Positions 45,385 through 55,180 of a DNA stretch of 64,000 nucleotides are shown piece by piece. Source of the stretch: Leisingera aquaemixtae (lineage in GTDB: Bacteria > Pseudomonadota > Alphaproteobacteria > Rhodobacterales > Rhodobacteraceae); NCBI RefSeq assembly GCF_019801145.1, contig NZ_JAHVJQ010000001.1, forward strand, positions 124,001 to 188,000, read 5' to 3'. The notes beneath the pieces are model-generated. The model worked only from the letters and a program-made list of their open reading frames with translations, did not search any database and had not been told where the DNA came from. Positions within the stretch are counted from its first letter, which is position 1. Every line of letters begins with the position of its first letter. A program made the position numbers and the translations under genes.

Positions 45385-46614
45385 ATGGGCAGACTGATCG
45401 CACTCACCGCATTGATCTGGGCCTTGGCGGCAGGCGCCTGGGCGCAATCCGGCAGCAGCCGCTTCAGCGGCCTGGCGCGCATTGACGCCGCCGCCAGCCA
45501 TGTGCGGGACGCCGGGCAGGGGGCAGAGATCACACTGGGCCTCAGCCAGGGGGTGCCGTACCGGCTGTTCACCCTGGCGGAGCCGCCGCGTCTGGTGCTG
45601 GATTTCCAAGAGGTCGACTGGAGCGGGCTGGCGGCCGGGAAGCTGTTGCAGGGCGACCGGATCACTGCTGCGCAATTCGGCACCTATGTGCCCGGCTGGT
45701 CGCGGCTGGTGCTGCAACTGGCGAAACCGATGAAGGTCGCCAGCGCCGCGATGCAAGTGGACCAGGTGACAGCAGCGGCCAGCCTTGCGGTGACGCTGGA
45801 ACCGGCCACGGCAGAGCAGTTTGCCGCCCGTGCCGGTGCGCCGCAGGACCCACGCTGGGACCTGCCCGCGCCGGAAGCGATCGAAGGCAAGGCTGAGCGG
45901 GACGAGAATGCACCGCTCTTGGTAATGCTGGACCCGGGCCACGGCGGCATTGATCCGGGCGCCGAGACCGAGGTCGTCGTCGAAAAGCACCTGATGCTGC
46001 AGTTCGCCCGAGAACTGGGCGAGGCGCTGGTGCGCTCCGGCCAGTTCACGGTGCAGATGACCCGCAACGACGATTACTTCGTCTCGCTGGAGCGGCGCAT
46101 TGCGCTGGCGCATCAGGCCGGGGCGGATGTCTTCATCTCGCTGCACGCCGACACCATTTCCGAGGGCCGCGCGCATGGCTCCACCGTCTATACGCTGTCC
46201 AAGGACGCCTCGGATGCCGCCTCGGCCAAGCTGGCTGAGCGGCACCTGCGCGGCGATCTGCTGTCGGGCACCGACCTCAGCCAGGCGGACGATGGGGTGA
46301 CCAGCGTGATGCTGGACCTGGCCCGGCAGGAAACCCAGCCCCGCAGCGACGCGCTGGCAGCGGCGCTGATCGGCGGCCTGCGCGCGCAGGGGCAGCCGAT
46401 CAACAACCGGCCGCTGCGCTCTGCCGGGTTTTCGGTGCTGAAATCGGCCGATATACCGTCGGTGCTGGTGGAGATCGGCTTTTTGTCCAGCAAGCGCGAC
46501 CTGAAGAATCTGGTGGATGCAGAGTGGCGGGCCAAGGCGGCCCGCGGCATCCTGAACGGGCTGATCACCTGGCGCGCCCAGGATGATGCGCGCCGCGCGC
46601 TGGTGCGGCAGTAG
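45385..46614 (+). CDS. N-acetylmuramoyl-L-alanine amidase (AmiC-like)
   Basis: A 409-residue periplasmic zinc amidase that cuts the peptide from peptidoglycan glycan chains at division. Signal peptide 1-20, AMIN domain (about 25-135) for localisation, and Amidase_3 domain (about 180-400) with zinc ligands His in LDPGHGGIDPGA, Glu in VVVEKHLM, His in ISLHADTI, and catalytic Glu in LVEIGFLSS. It begins at ATG 45385 and lies 177 bp upstream of PBP1A in the same direction, a common pairing of wall enzymes in this group. Start of the regulatory helix was not examined. Confidence 0.93.
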   Translation: MGRLIALTALIWALAAGAWAQSGSSRFSGLARIDAAASHVRDAGQGAEITLGLSQGVPYRLFTLAEPPRLVLDFQEVDWSGLAAGKLLQGDRITAAQFGTYVPGWSRLVLQLAKPMKVASAAMQVDQVTAAASLAVTLEPATAEQFAARAGAPQDPRWDLPAPEAIEGKAERDENAPLLVMLDPGHGGIDPGAETEVVVEKHLMLQFARELGEALVRSGQFTVQMTRNDDYFVSLERRIALAHQAGADVFISLHADTISEGRAHGSTVYTLSKDASDAASAKLAERHLRGDLLSGTDLSQADDGVTSVMLDLARQETQPRSDALAAALIGGLRAQGQPINNRPLRSAGFSVLKSADIPSVLVEIGFLSSKRDLKNLVDAEWRAKAARGILNGLITWRAQDDARRALVRQ

Positions 46615-46791
46615 GGCGGCAATCGGCGTTTTCGCGCCGGTTTGGCCGCCTGCCGCGCAAATCGCGGCAACCCGGGGTGAAAACTGGTAGGATTTTCCCA
46701 CCCTTCCAGGCGAAGAACATCTGTTTCCCGTTTTGACGCGGGCGTTTGCCGTCCCTATATAGGCGGCACTCCGCGTGAAAGGCCAAACTCC

Positions 46792-49293
46792 GTGCTCAGG
46801 TTCATCTTCTCCTTCTTCGGCTCCATTTTCAGCACCATCACCCTGGGCGTGGCAATGGTGGCGCTGACCATCGGGGCGGTGTTCTGGATCTACGGGCGCG
46901 ACCTGCCGAGCCATGAATCGCTGGCGCAGTACCAGCCGCCGACGATCAGCCGGATTTATTCCGGCGAGGGGCACCTGATCGACGAATTCGCCAAGGAGCG
47001 CCGCCTGTTCACCCCGTCGGATGAAATTCCGGATCTGGTGAAACAGGCTTTCATCTCGGCGGAGGACAAGAATTTCTACAGCCACTCCGGCTACGACGCG
47101 CGCGGCATCGCGGCCGCCGCGATCGAGGCAGTACGCTCGCGCGGGAAGAACGTGCGCGGCGCCTCCACAATCACGCAGCAGGTTATGAAGAACTTCCTGT
47201 TGTCCGGCGACCGCCGGGCCGAGCGCAAGATCAAGGAGATCATCCTCGCCACCCGGCTGGAGGAAACGCTCGACAAGGAACGGATCCTGGAACTGTACCT
47301 GAACGAGATCTTCCTGGGCCAGAACTCCTATGGCGTGACCGCGGCGGCGCAGACCTATTTCAACAAGACCCTGAGCGAGCTGGAACCGCATGAGGCGGCC
47401 ACCCTGGCCTCGATGCCCAAGGCGCCGTCCGACTATCATCCGGTGCGCCAGAAGGACCGCCTGCTGGCGCGGCGCAACTACGTGCTGCGGGAAATGCGCG
47501 AGAACGGCTACATCTCCGGGGACGTCTATGAGGTCGAAGTGGCGCAGCCGCTGCGCTCCGTTCAGAACGGCGATTTCGAGGCGTTCCGCACCGCGCTGCC
47601 GCCGCGCGATTATTTCACCGATGAAATCCGCCGCCAGCTGACCGAGGATTTCGGCGAGGGCGAGTTCTTCACCGGCGGCTTTACCGTGCGGGCGACCATC
47701 GATCACGACATGCAGGCCGAGGCCGCGCTGGCGATGCGCGGGGGCCTGGAGAAATACGACCGCTCGCGCGGGAATTGGCGCGGCACAGGGGTGACGCTGG
47801 CCGAAGAGCAGCTGAAGGATGAGGCAACCTGGCGCGAGGCACTGGCAAACGCCGATGTTTCCCGGGATATCGTGCTGGGCGGCCGCTGGTATCCGGCGGT
47901 GGTGCTGGAGGTCGGCAGCGAAAACCTGACCGTCGGCGTCGAGCACAGCGAAGGAACCGGCACGGTGCCGCGCTCCGACATCAAGTGGATGAGGGGCGGC
48001 TTTGCCGAGAATTTCGCCCGCGGCGATGTGGTGCTGGTGCGGGCCGAGAAGAAGGACGATGCCTTCAGCCACTGGTCGCTGCGCCAGGTGCCTGAGGTCC
48101 AGGGCGGCTTTGTCGCGATGGACGTGAACTCCGGCCGGGTACTGGCGATGCAGGGCGGTTTCTCCTACCAGCATTCGGTGTTCAACCGCGCGACCCAGGC
48201 GATGCGCCAGCCGGGCTCCAGCTTCAAGCCGTTTGTCTATGCGGCGGCGCTGGACAGCGGTTACAGCCCGGCGACCATCGTCGTCGACGCCCCGATCGAG
48301 ATCAACACGCCGCAGGGCCTGTGGCGGCCCAAGAACTCCACCAACAAGTTCTACGGGCCGACGCCGCTGCGCACCGGCATCGAGATGAGCCGGAACCTGA
48401 TGACCATCCGCCTGGCGCAGGAGGTCGGGATGCCGGTTGTGGCGGGCTACGCCGAACGGTTCGGCGTCTATGACAACATGGGGCCGTTCCTGGCCAACTC
48501 GCTGGGCGCGGAGGAAACCACGCTCTACAAGATGGTCGCGGCCTATGCGATGTTCGCCAACGGCGGCGAGCGGGTGCAGCCGACGCTTGTGGACCGGGTG
48601 CAGGACCGCTTTGGCAAGACCATCTACCGCCACGACGACCGCGACTGCGTCGATTGCTCGGACCCGGCGCTGGCACCCGGCCAGCCGCCGCGCATCGTCA
48701 CCGACCGCGAGCAGGTGATGGATCCGGTTACCGCTTATCAGCTGACCTCGATGATGAAGGGCGTGGTTGACCGCGGCACCGCGTCGAGCGTGATCAACCT
48801 GCCGGTGCCCACCGCGGGCAAGACCGGCACCACCAACGATTCCCGGGACGTGTGGTTCGTGGGCTTCACCTCCAACATTGTGGCCGGCTGCTACATGGGC
48901 TTTGACCAGCCCCGCCCGATGGGCCGCGGCGCCTATGGCGGCACCATGTGCGGCCCGGTGTTCCAGCAGTTCATGACCAAGGCGGTGGAGAAATTCGGCG
49001 GCGGCCCGTTCGAAGTGCCGGAAGGTGGCCATTTCATCAAGATCGACCGCTACACCGGCGCACGCCTGCCTGACAACGCTTCTGGCGCCTATGTGGTCTC
49101 CGAGTATTTCCGCGACGGTGCAGAGCCGATCTTCGGCCTCACCTACGACGGCGGTTTTGCCATGGGGTCGAACCTGCCGCTGATCGAAGAGGTGCAGCAG
49201 TCGGGCCGCAAGGTCACCACCTCCAGCGGCGGCACCGCGGTGCTGGGCCCCAAGGCCACTTTCGGCACCGTCAGTTCCGGCGGGCTTTACTGA
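46792..49293 (+). CDS. mrcA: penicillin-binding protein 1A (bifunctional)
   Basis: An 833-residue inner-membrane peptidoglycan synthase: membrane anchor (about 14-36), glycosyltransferase family 51 domain (EDKNFYSHSGYDARG with catalytic Glu near 86, GASTITQQVMKNFLL near 122) and a transpeptidase domain with SxxK Ser in RQPGSSFKPFVYA (about 470), SRN-like motif MSRNLMTIRL and KTGTTNDSRD near 676. An OB-like insertion lies between (about 300-420). GTG 46792 preceded by AAAGG is the start. Its last 7 bases overlap the end of the Hint gene on the other strand. Confidence 0.95.
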   Translation: MLRFIFSFFGSIFSTITLGVAMVALTIGAVFWIYGRDLPSHESLAQYQPPTISRIYSGEGHLIDEFAKERRLFTPSDEIPDLVKQAFISAEDKNFYSHSGYDARGIAAAAIEAVRSRGKNVRGASTITQQVMKNFLLSGDRRAERKIKEIILATRLEETLDKERILELYLNEIFLGQNSYGVTAAAQTYFNKTLSELEPHEAATLASMPKAPSDYHPVRQKDRLLARRNYVLREMRENGYISGDVYEVEVAQPLRSVQNGDFEAFRTALPPRDYFTDEIRRQLTEDFGEGEFFTGGFTVRATIDHDMQAEAALAMRGGLEKYDRSRGNWRGTGVTLAEEQLKDEATWREALANADVSRDIVLGGRWYPAVVLEVGSENLTVGVEHSEGTGTVPRSDIKWMRGGFAENFARGDVVLVRAEKKDDAFSHWSLRQVPEVQGGFVAMDVNSGRVLAMQGGFSYQHSVFNRATQAMRQPGSSFKPFVYAAALDSGYSPATIVVDAPIEINTPQGLWRPKNSTNKFYGPTPLRTGIEMSRNLMTIRLAQEVGMPVVAGYAERFGVYDNMGPFLANSLGAEETTLYKMVAAYAMFANGGERVQPTLVDRVQDRFGKTIYRHDDRDCVDCSDPALAPGQPPRIVTDREQVMDPVTAYQLTSMMKGVVDRGTASSVINLPVPTAGKTGTTNDSRDVWFVGFTSNIVAGCYMGFDQPRPMGRGAYGGTMCGPVFQQFMTKAVEKFGGGPFEVPEGGHFIKIDRYTGARLPDNASGAYVVSEYFRDGAEPIFGLTYDGGFAMGSNLPLIEEVQQSGRKVTTSSGGTAVLGPKATFGTVSSGGLY

Positions 49294-51269
49294 AGCAGCA
49301 GTGCCGCTTCGTGGCGGCTGGCGCATAGGCGGGCAGTCTGTCCGCCTTCGCCGCTGTGCCAGCGCAGGTCCGGCAGGATGCGGAACAGCTCCTCGCGCAT
49401 GGGCTCTTCCAGCGCCGAGACCGCTTGAACCCCTGGATGGAAGCTCTCGGAGGGGGCGCCTTCGGCATAGATGATCTCATGCTGGCCGAACAGCACATGC
49501 ACATAGGTGACCGTGCCGCCGGGCTCGCGCCGGATGGAGCGGTCATTGAGCATATGAAGAGCCGAAACCAGCACCTCGCTTTCGCCGAACAGCAGGCTGG
49601 CCTGGGAGCCGCTGAACAGCATCCGGTGCTGCGGCGAGACCAGGAGGTCGCGTTCAGCCCCGAACTGGCCGGCCGCGATGCGGATAGGGGCCAGGTTGCC
49701 CGCCGCGGGCACCGTTGACCGGCTGATCCAGCGCACCGGCTGCATGCCGTTGTCACGGGTCATCACCAGATCGCCAGGGCGCAGGCTTTCGATGGCACGC
49801 AGCCCGGCGATGGTGGCAATGCGGGTGCCTGCCGTGAAGCAGATGATGTTCTCGATGCCGGAGAAATGGACGGTGCTGCCGTCCAGCAGCGTTGCAGTGC
49901 CTGTCTTGCTGCCGCCGGTGTCGTCGGTGATGACCAGGCTGCCCGTGTCGAGCTGGCCGTTGAAATCCAGCGTGTCGCCGGCGGTTTCGCCGTCGTCTCC
50001 GCCTATGATGGTGACATCGCCGGTGACGAAGGCCTCGTCGGACTGAATCGTGAAATAGTCGTCGCCCGAGCCGCCGCTGGCGGAATCGCCTTCGCCCGCG
50101 AAAATGCTGTCGTCGCCCGCGCCGCCGTCCAGCGTGTCGGCGCCGCCGCCGCCGGATATCGTGTCATCGCCGCCCTGGCCATAGATCACATCGCTGCCGT
50201 CGCCGCCGTCGATACTGTCGTTGCCGTCGGGTGGGGTCTCCGGCGGCACCGTGAAGGTGATGTCGGTGACCATGTAGTCGGAGCCGTCGGTGCCGTCGGT
50301 CTGCAGATTGGCGGACAGCACCAGCCGGTCAAAGGGGCCGTATCCGCTGATGTCCACCGTGCCGGTGCCGGAGCCGGGCGTATCCTCGGTAAAGTCGCCC
50401 TCGGCTACCAGAACGCCATCGTTGTAGATCGCCCAGTGGCCCTCCTCGCCGTAGCCGTCGCTATAGAGGTGCTTGAACGAGAAACTGGCGTCGGTCGTGT
50501 CCTGGTCGAAGTCGACGATGAGTTCTTCCGAAACCCCGGACGCCTTGTCATAGCCGATCTGTTCGTAGACGCCGGGGCTGTCGGTATCCGAAATTGCCCC
50601 GGCAACGCCAAACCCGCCATCGTAGTAGTCGATGTTGGCCGCGCTGGCATTGCCGGAGATGTCCTTGGCGATGACCGTGAAGCCGCTGCTGGTGTCGGTG
50701 ACGTTGGAGGTGGAGATGCTTTGCTGAGAGCTGCTCAGCCCGGCCTCTGAGCTGCTGTCGCCATAGATGGTGTCATCGCCGCTGCCGCCTGCCAGGCTGT
50801 CGCCGCCGGCGCCGCCGAACACCATGTCATTGTCGGCGCCGGCATCAACGGTGTCGTCCCCGGCGCCCGCTTCTACCGTGTCCTGGTTGCCGGAAGCGCC
50901 GCCGCCGCTGCCGTTGTCGATCTGGTCGCCGTCGCTGTCGGTATAGCTGTTGTCGATCAGGTCGCCGCCGCTGGTGCCTTCGACCGGACCGTCGGTGTCG
51001 GTATAGGCAGGGGGGTTGTTTGCGCTTGCCGATTCCATCGTATCGACAGGCCCGTAGTCGGGCACGAAATAGACATTGCCGTCGGTGCCGAGGTAGTAGT
51101 CGCCGGGCTCAGCCTGGTTGGAGTAGTAGTTGCCGCCGGCCCAGCCGCTCCAAGTCCAGTTGCCCGCGCCGAGGGTCTGGTCTGTGGTGAATGAGGAATA
51201 GGTGGAGGTAATCGTATCGCCGTGATCGAGCGATCCGTCTCCAAGCTGAACAAGATAGCCGCTAGGCAT
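49287..51269 (-). CDS. RTX repeat protein with C-terminal Hint domain
   Basis: A 660-residue acidic protein without an N-terminal signal peptide, probably exported by a type I system. Glycine/Asp nonapeptide repeats of the RTX type (AGAGDDTVDAGADNDMV near 135 and GGDGSDVIYGQGGDDTISGG near 355) bind calcium. Residues about 480-640 form a Hint domain, beginning with the autoprocessing cysteine (ICFTAGTRIATI) and including LVSPQHRMLF and LHMLNDRSI. A jelly-roll-like part lies about 195-345. Hint domains cleave or splice themselves; here nothing follows but a short tail. ATG 51269. Confidence 0.85.
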   Translation of the reverse strand: MPSGYLVQLGDGSLDHGDTITSTYSSFTTDQTLGAGNWTWSGWAGGNYYSNQAEPGDYYLGTDGNVYFVPDYGPVDTMESASANNPPAYTDTDGPVEGTSGGDLIDNSYTDSDGDQIDNGSGGGASGNQDTVEAGAGDDTVDAGADNDMVFGGAGGDSLAGGSGDDTIYGDSSSEAGLSSSQQSISTSNVTDTSSGFTVIAKDISGNASAANIDYYDGGFGVAGAISDTDSPGVYEQIGYDKASGVSEELIVDFDQDTTDASFSFKHLYSDGYGEEGHWAIYNDGVLVAEGDFTEDTPGSGTGTVDISGYGPFDRLVLSANLQTDGTDGSDYMVTDITFTVPPETPPDGNDSIDGGDGSDVIYGQGGDDTISGGGGADTLDGGAGDDSIFAGEGDSASGGSGDDYFTIQSDEAFVTGDVTIIGGDDGETAGDTLDFNGQLDTGSLVITDDTGGSKTGTATLLDGSTVHFSGIENIICFTAGTRIATIAGLRAIESLRPGDLVMTRDNGMQPVRWISRSTVPAAGNLAPIRIAAGQFGAERDLLVSPQHRMLFSGSQASLLFGESEVLVSALHMLNDRSIRREPGGTVTYVHVLFGQHEIIYAEGAPSESFHPGVQAVSALEEPMREELFRILPDLRWHSGEGGQTARLCASRHEAALLLQ

Positions 51270-51493
51270 GATCCCGATTCCCCAATTTCACGGCGGGCAG
51301 GCGGCCCGCGTGTGCCTAGCTTCAAAGTCAAGCTGACCGCGTTAATTTGGCGTATTTTTACGGGTGGATAATGTGCGGCATTTTAGATGGATGTTCCAAC
51401 ACTCCCGGCAAGCGTGGGCACAGCCTCCCCGCTTGCCCGCAGCGCAAGGGTGGTTTATCACGCAAGCCTGATCTCAGATTGCAAGGACCTCCC

Positions 51494-52621
51494 ATGCGCG
51501 CGGAAACCCAGAACATCGTGGCGGACATCGAGAAATCGCTGGAGCTACTGGCCCAGCGGATGAACTGGGAAACCGCCGAATACCGGCTGGAGGAGTTCAA
51601 CGCGCGGGTTGAGGACCCCAATCTTTGGGACGATCCCGAGGCGGCGCAGAAGCTGATGCGCGAGCGCCAGGCGCTGGTGGACTCGATCGAGACCTACAAG
51701 GGCATCCAGCAGGATCTGTCCGACAACATCGAGCTGATCGAACTGGGCGAGATGGAAGACGACGCCGAGGTCGTCAAGGATGCCGAGGCGGCGCTGGCGG
51801 CGCTCAAGGACAAGGCGGCCGAGAAAGAGCTGGAAGCGCTGTTGGACGGCGAGGCCGATGCCAATGACACCTTCCTGGAGATTAACGCAGGCGCCGGCGG
51901 CACTGAAAGCTGCGACTGGGCCTCGATGCTGGCGCGGATGTATGTGCGCTGGGCCGAGAAGAAAGGTTACAAGGTCGAGCTGCAGTCCGAGAGCGCAGGC
52001 GACGAGGCGGGCATCAAGTCCGCCGCCTACAAGATTTCCGGCCACAACGCCTACGGCTGGCTGAAATCGGAGAGCGGCGTGCACCGGCTGGTGCGCATTT
52101 CGCCCTATGACTCGGCGGCCAAGCGGCACACCTCCTTCAGCTCGGTCTGGGTCTATCCGGTGGTGGACGACAATATCGAGATCGAGGTGAACCCGGCCGA
52201 TATCCGCGTCGACACCTACCGGTCCTCGGGCGCGGGCGGCCAGCACGTCAACACCACCGACTCGGCGGTTCGGATCACCCACATCCCGACCGGCATCGTG
52301 GTGACTTCCTCGGAAAAATCGCAGCACCAGAACCGCGACATCGCCATGAAGGCGCTGAAATCGCGCCTCTACCAGATGGAGCTGGACCGTCGCAACGCCG
52401 AGATCAACGCCGCCCACGAAGCCAAGGGCGATGCCGGCTGGGGCAACCAGATCCGGTCCTACGTGCTGCAGCCCTACCAGATGGTGAAGGACCTGCGCAC
52501 CCAGCATGAGACCTCTGACACCAAGGGAGTGCTGGACGGCGATCTGGACGGTTTCATGGCCGCAACCCTGGCGCTTAATGTCTCCGGCAAGAGCCGGGCA
52601 GACGCACAGTCCGAGGACTGA
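51494..52621 (+). CDS. prfB: peptide chain release factor 2
   Basis: Recognises UGA/UAA and triggers peptide release. The 375-residue protein has the GGQ loop [13 protein letters not shown] near 250 and the codon-recognition tripeptide reading SPY ([15 protein letters not shown]), not SPF as in E. coli. No in-frame stop near codon 25, so the E. coli +1 programmed frameshift is absent; the gene is one continuous frame. ATG 51494; the upstream in-frame extension (51347) is not RF2 sequence. A good terminator follows. Confidence 0.95.
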   Translation: MRAETQNIVADIEKSLELLAQRMNWETAEYRLEEFNARVEDPNLWDDPEAAQKLMRERQALVDSIETYKGIQQDLSDNIELIELGEMEDDAEVVKDAEAALAALKDKAAEKELEALLDGEADANDTFLEINAGAGGTESCDWASMLARMYVRWAEKKGYKVELQSESAGDEAGIKSAAYKISGHNAYGWLKSESGVHRLVRISPYDSAAKRHTSFSSVWVYPVVDDNIEIEVNPADIRVDTYRSSGAGGQHVNTTDSAVRITHIPTGIVVTSSEKSQHQNRDIAMKALKSRLYQMELDRRNAEINAAHEAKGDAGWGNQIRSYVLQPYQMVKDLRTQHETSDTKGVLDGDLDGFMAATLALNVSGKSRADAQSED

Positions 52622-52661
52622 TCCGCCGCCGAGGCTTAACTTCCGCATGTTTTCTGCCGAA

Positions 52662-52692
52662 CCTCAGGGTTGCCGCCCTGAGGCTCTTTTTC
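52662..52692 (+). terminator. terminator of prfB
   Basis: CCTCAGGG (52662-52669) pairs with CCCTGAGG (52676-52683), followed by CTCTTTTTCC. Confidence 0.9.
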
Positions 52693-52810
52693 CGTGCGCA
52701 TTCATAAATCTGTCTACCTCTGGTAAACTAAACTTGCGGTTTTTGTGAATTGTTTCCAATTCCGGAACCGCTGTTAAAGATTTCAATCAGTTAATGAGAG
52801 AGACGGTGCC

Positions 52811-54220
52811 ATGGCCGATGTTGAGTTGAATCTGACCTTTGACGGTGCAACAGATATTCCCCGGCGCGAAGGGCAGCCTCCGGTTGCTTGGGACAACAGG
52901 TTCCTGAACACCTACAACGTCTTTGAAGGGGACGCCGATAACCGCCTGGTGGCAGATGTCACACTGACCGGCGAGGATTGGATGGCCAAGATCGTCCGCT
53001 TTGGCGACGCCGCCGAATCCAATCTGACGCGGATCACGGACGCCGACAGCGGCGCGGACCGCCGGATCGACTATCTGGAAGTTGGCTACAACTCCGAGGT
53101 TGAGCTGGACTCCACCCGGGTCCGGCAGATCAACGGCTGGGACGGTGAACAGCACAAGGTCACGCTGGGCAACAATCAGGAGGGCAGCACCTTTTCCATT
53201 TTCCTGTTTGCCGAGGAGAACATCCTGACCACGGGCAATGCGCATGTGTTCAGCATCCAGACCGGTCTTGGCAGCAGCGATGCTGACCGGGCCAAGGGCG
53301 ATGTGATCACCATCGGCGCGGGCGGCGCCGGGACCGTGCGCACAGGGGCCGGGGACGACAAGGTGGTGATCCGCAAAGGGTTTGCTGAATATGTCAGCAC
53401 TTCAAGCGGCGATGACACGGTGATTGTGGGTGCCAGCGGCGCCGGCGTTGTCCGGACCGGAGACGGCAAGGATACAATCCGTACCGGAACGGAGTGGGTT
53501 GAACTGATCTCTGCCGGCGGCGGCAACGATACGGTGGTGATCGGCACCGGCGGCGGCGCTGTGGTCCGGCTGGGCAGCGGCCGGGACCTGCTGAAGGTTT
53601 CGGAAACCGATCCGGGTCTCGGGCTGCACATCAGCGGCGGAAGCGGGAAGGACACTGTGGATTTCTCGAAGTTTTCCGCCGGCGTCGTGGTGTCGCTGAA
53701 TCTCGATGGCGCGTGGCAGAACCCCGGCGCGCCGGGCGGGAAACTCGGCGCTGACGGCAGCGGGTTCTTTCAGCTGTCGGGGGTCGAAAATCTGGCGGGC
53801 ACCGCAAAGGCAGACAAGCTGACAGGGGGTGCCGGTGCCAACCTGCTGTCGGGCAAGGGCGGCAACGACCGGCTCTTTGGCCTTGCGGGAGCCGACACGC
53901 TGAATGGCGGCGGCGGCAATGACCGGCTGACTGGCGGCGCCGGCGGCGACACGCTGAACGGCGGCGGCGGCAATGACACGCTCACCGGCGGCAGCGGTGC
54001 AGACACCTTTGTCTTTGGTCCCGGCGGCGGCGATGATCTGGTCAGGGATTTTGCCGATGGCACCGATCTTTTGCAGATACAGGGGCACAGCGGCGGGTTC
54101 GCCAGCCTGGCGATCACCGATGACAGCGGCGACCGCCTGATCACCCATGACGGCGGCAGCATCCGGCTGGACGGCGACGCGGGGCTTGGCCTGACCGCTG
54201 ATGACTTTGCCTTTGTCTGA
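52811..54220 (+). CDS. RTX calcium-binding protein, type I secreted
   Basis: A 469-residue acidic protein. The first 150 residues form a beta-rich domain (DVELNLTFDGATDIPRR, DWMAKIVRFGDAAE). From about 165 to 280 there is a run of degenerate beta-roll-like repeats (TVRTGAGDDKVVIRKG), and from about 340 to 400 typical RTX nonapeptides (GGAGANLLSGKGGNDRLFGLAG). The C-terminal region (about 400-469, FVFGPGGGDDLVRDF, RLDGDAGLGLTADDFAFV) is a usual end of type I secretion substrates. No ABC exporter genes lie in the window. ATG 52811. Confidence 0.85.
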   Translation: MADVELNLTFDGATDIPRREGQPPVAWDNRFLNTYNVFEGDADNRLVADVTLTGEDWMAKIVRFGDAAESNLTRITDADSGADRRIDYLEVGYNSEVELDSTRVRQINGWDGEQHKVTLGNNQEGSTFSIFLFAEENILTTGNAHVFSIQTGLGSSDADRAKGDVITIGAGGAGTVRTGAGDDKVVIRKGFAEYVSTSSGDDTVIVGASGAGVVRTGDGKDTIRTGTEWVELISAGGGNDTVVIGTGGGAVVRLGSGRDLLKVSETDPGLGLHISGGSGKDTVDFSKFSAGVVVSLNLDGAWQNPGAPGGKLGADGSGFFQLSGVENLAGTAKADKLTGGAGANLLSGKGGNDRLFGLAGADTLNGGGGNDRLTGGAGGDTLNGGGGNDTLTGGSGADTFVFGPGGGDDLVRDFADGTDLLQIQGHSGGFASLAITDDSGDRLITHDGGSIRLDGDAGLGLTADDFAFV

Positions 54221-54407
54221 CAGCAGGCTGCAGTAAACTGGCAGGCGGGCCCATTGGCCGGCCTTGCATTTGCCGGCGCATGAGGTCGTCGGAACGGCGG
54301 GCTGCCGGCCGGGCAATGCCCGCCAAACATATATCCAGGAGGCATTTTTTAGTGGCTGGTTCGCGGTTAGGCTGGCAAAAAGACAAAAAGAGGGAGGAGT
54401 ATCCGCG

Positions 54408-55178
54408 ATGACATCTGAAAAGCCCTTTGGCGTGCCGCCGCTGAAACCGGTCACGACGCCGATGCTGTTCGAGGCGCTGCGCCGGGGCTGGGCCGATTTC
54501 CTCAAGAAGCCGCTCTACGGGCTGTTTTTCGCCGCGGTCTATGTCCTGGCGGGCTGGATGATGGCCTGGATCACCGTGCGCACGGGCACCACTTACTGGC
54601 TGGTGCTGGCGGCTATCAGCTTCCCGCTGATCGGCCCGTTCGCCGCTGTTGGGCTTTATGAGGTCTCGCACCGGCTGGAGCAGGGGCGGGGCATTGCTGT
54701 CGGCCGGATCCTGGGGGTGGTGCTGCAGCAGAGCCGCCGCCAGCTGCCGTCAATCTGCGCCATCATCATTGTGGTGTTCCTGTTTTGGTTCTTCCTCGGC
54801 CACATGATCTTTGCCTTGTTCTTGGGCCATGCCACCATGACCAATGTCTCCACCTCGGCGGAGGTGTTCCTGACAGCCAATGGGCTGACCATGCTGGCCG
54901 TCGGCACCGTGGTCGGCGCGCTGTTTGCGCTGCTTCTTTACATGATCACGGTGATCTCGCTGCCGCTCTTGCTGGACCGCGAGGTGGATTTCGTGACCGC
55001 GATGATCACCAGTTTCCAGTATGTCCAGCAGAACTTCGTGGTGATGATGATCTGGGCAGCGCTGATCGCTGCCGCCACCTTTGCCGCTCTGCTGCCCTGG
55101 TTCCTGGGGCTGTTCCTGGTGCTGCCGCTGCTTGGCCACGCCACATGGCACATCTACCGCCAAGCTGCCGCTGATTAG
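54408..55178 (+). CDS. DUF2189 family integral membrane protein
   Basis: A 256-residue protein with about six predicted membrane helices and the DUF2189 layout: a soluble start ([23 protein letters not shown]) with [21 protein letters not shown], and [11 protein letters not shown] between the third and fourth helices. Function unknown; often found near respiratory or stress genes. ATG 54408 follows AGGGAGGAGTATCCGCG. Converges with the XRE gene, 2 bp between the stops. Confidence 0.85.
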   Translation: MTSEKPFGVPPLKPVTTPMLFEALRRGWADFLKKPLYGLFFAAVYVLAGWMMAWITVRTGTTYWLVLAAISFPLIGPFAAVGLYEVSHRLEQGRGIAVGRILGVVLQQSRRQLPSICAIIIVVFLFWFFLGHMIFALFLGHATMTNVSTSAEVFLTANGLTMLAVGTVVGALFALLLYMITVISLPLLLDREVDFVTAMITSFQYVQQNFVVMMIWAALIAAATFAALLPWFLGLFLVLPLLGHATWHIYRQAAAD

Positions 55179-55180
55179 CG

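Noticed and set aside
45208-49326. Long minus-strand open frame of 1372 codons
   Set aside because: It is antisense to the amidase and PBP1A genes, which carry all family motifs; the frame's openness comes from high GC in the third codon position of the true genes.
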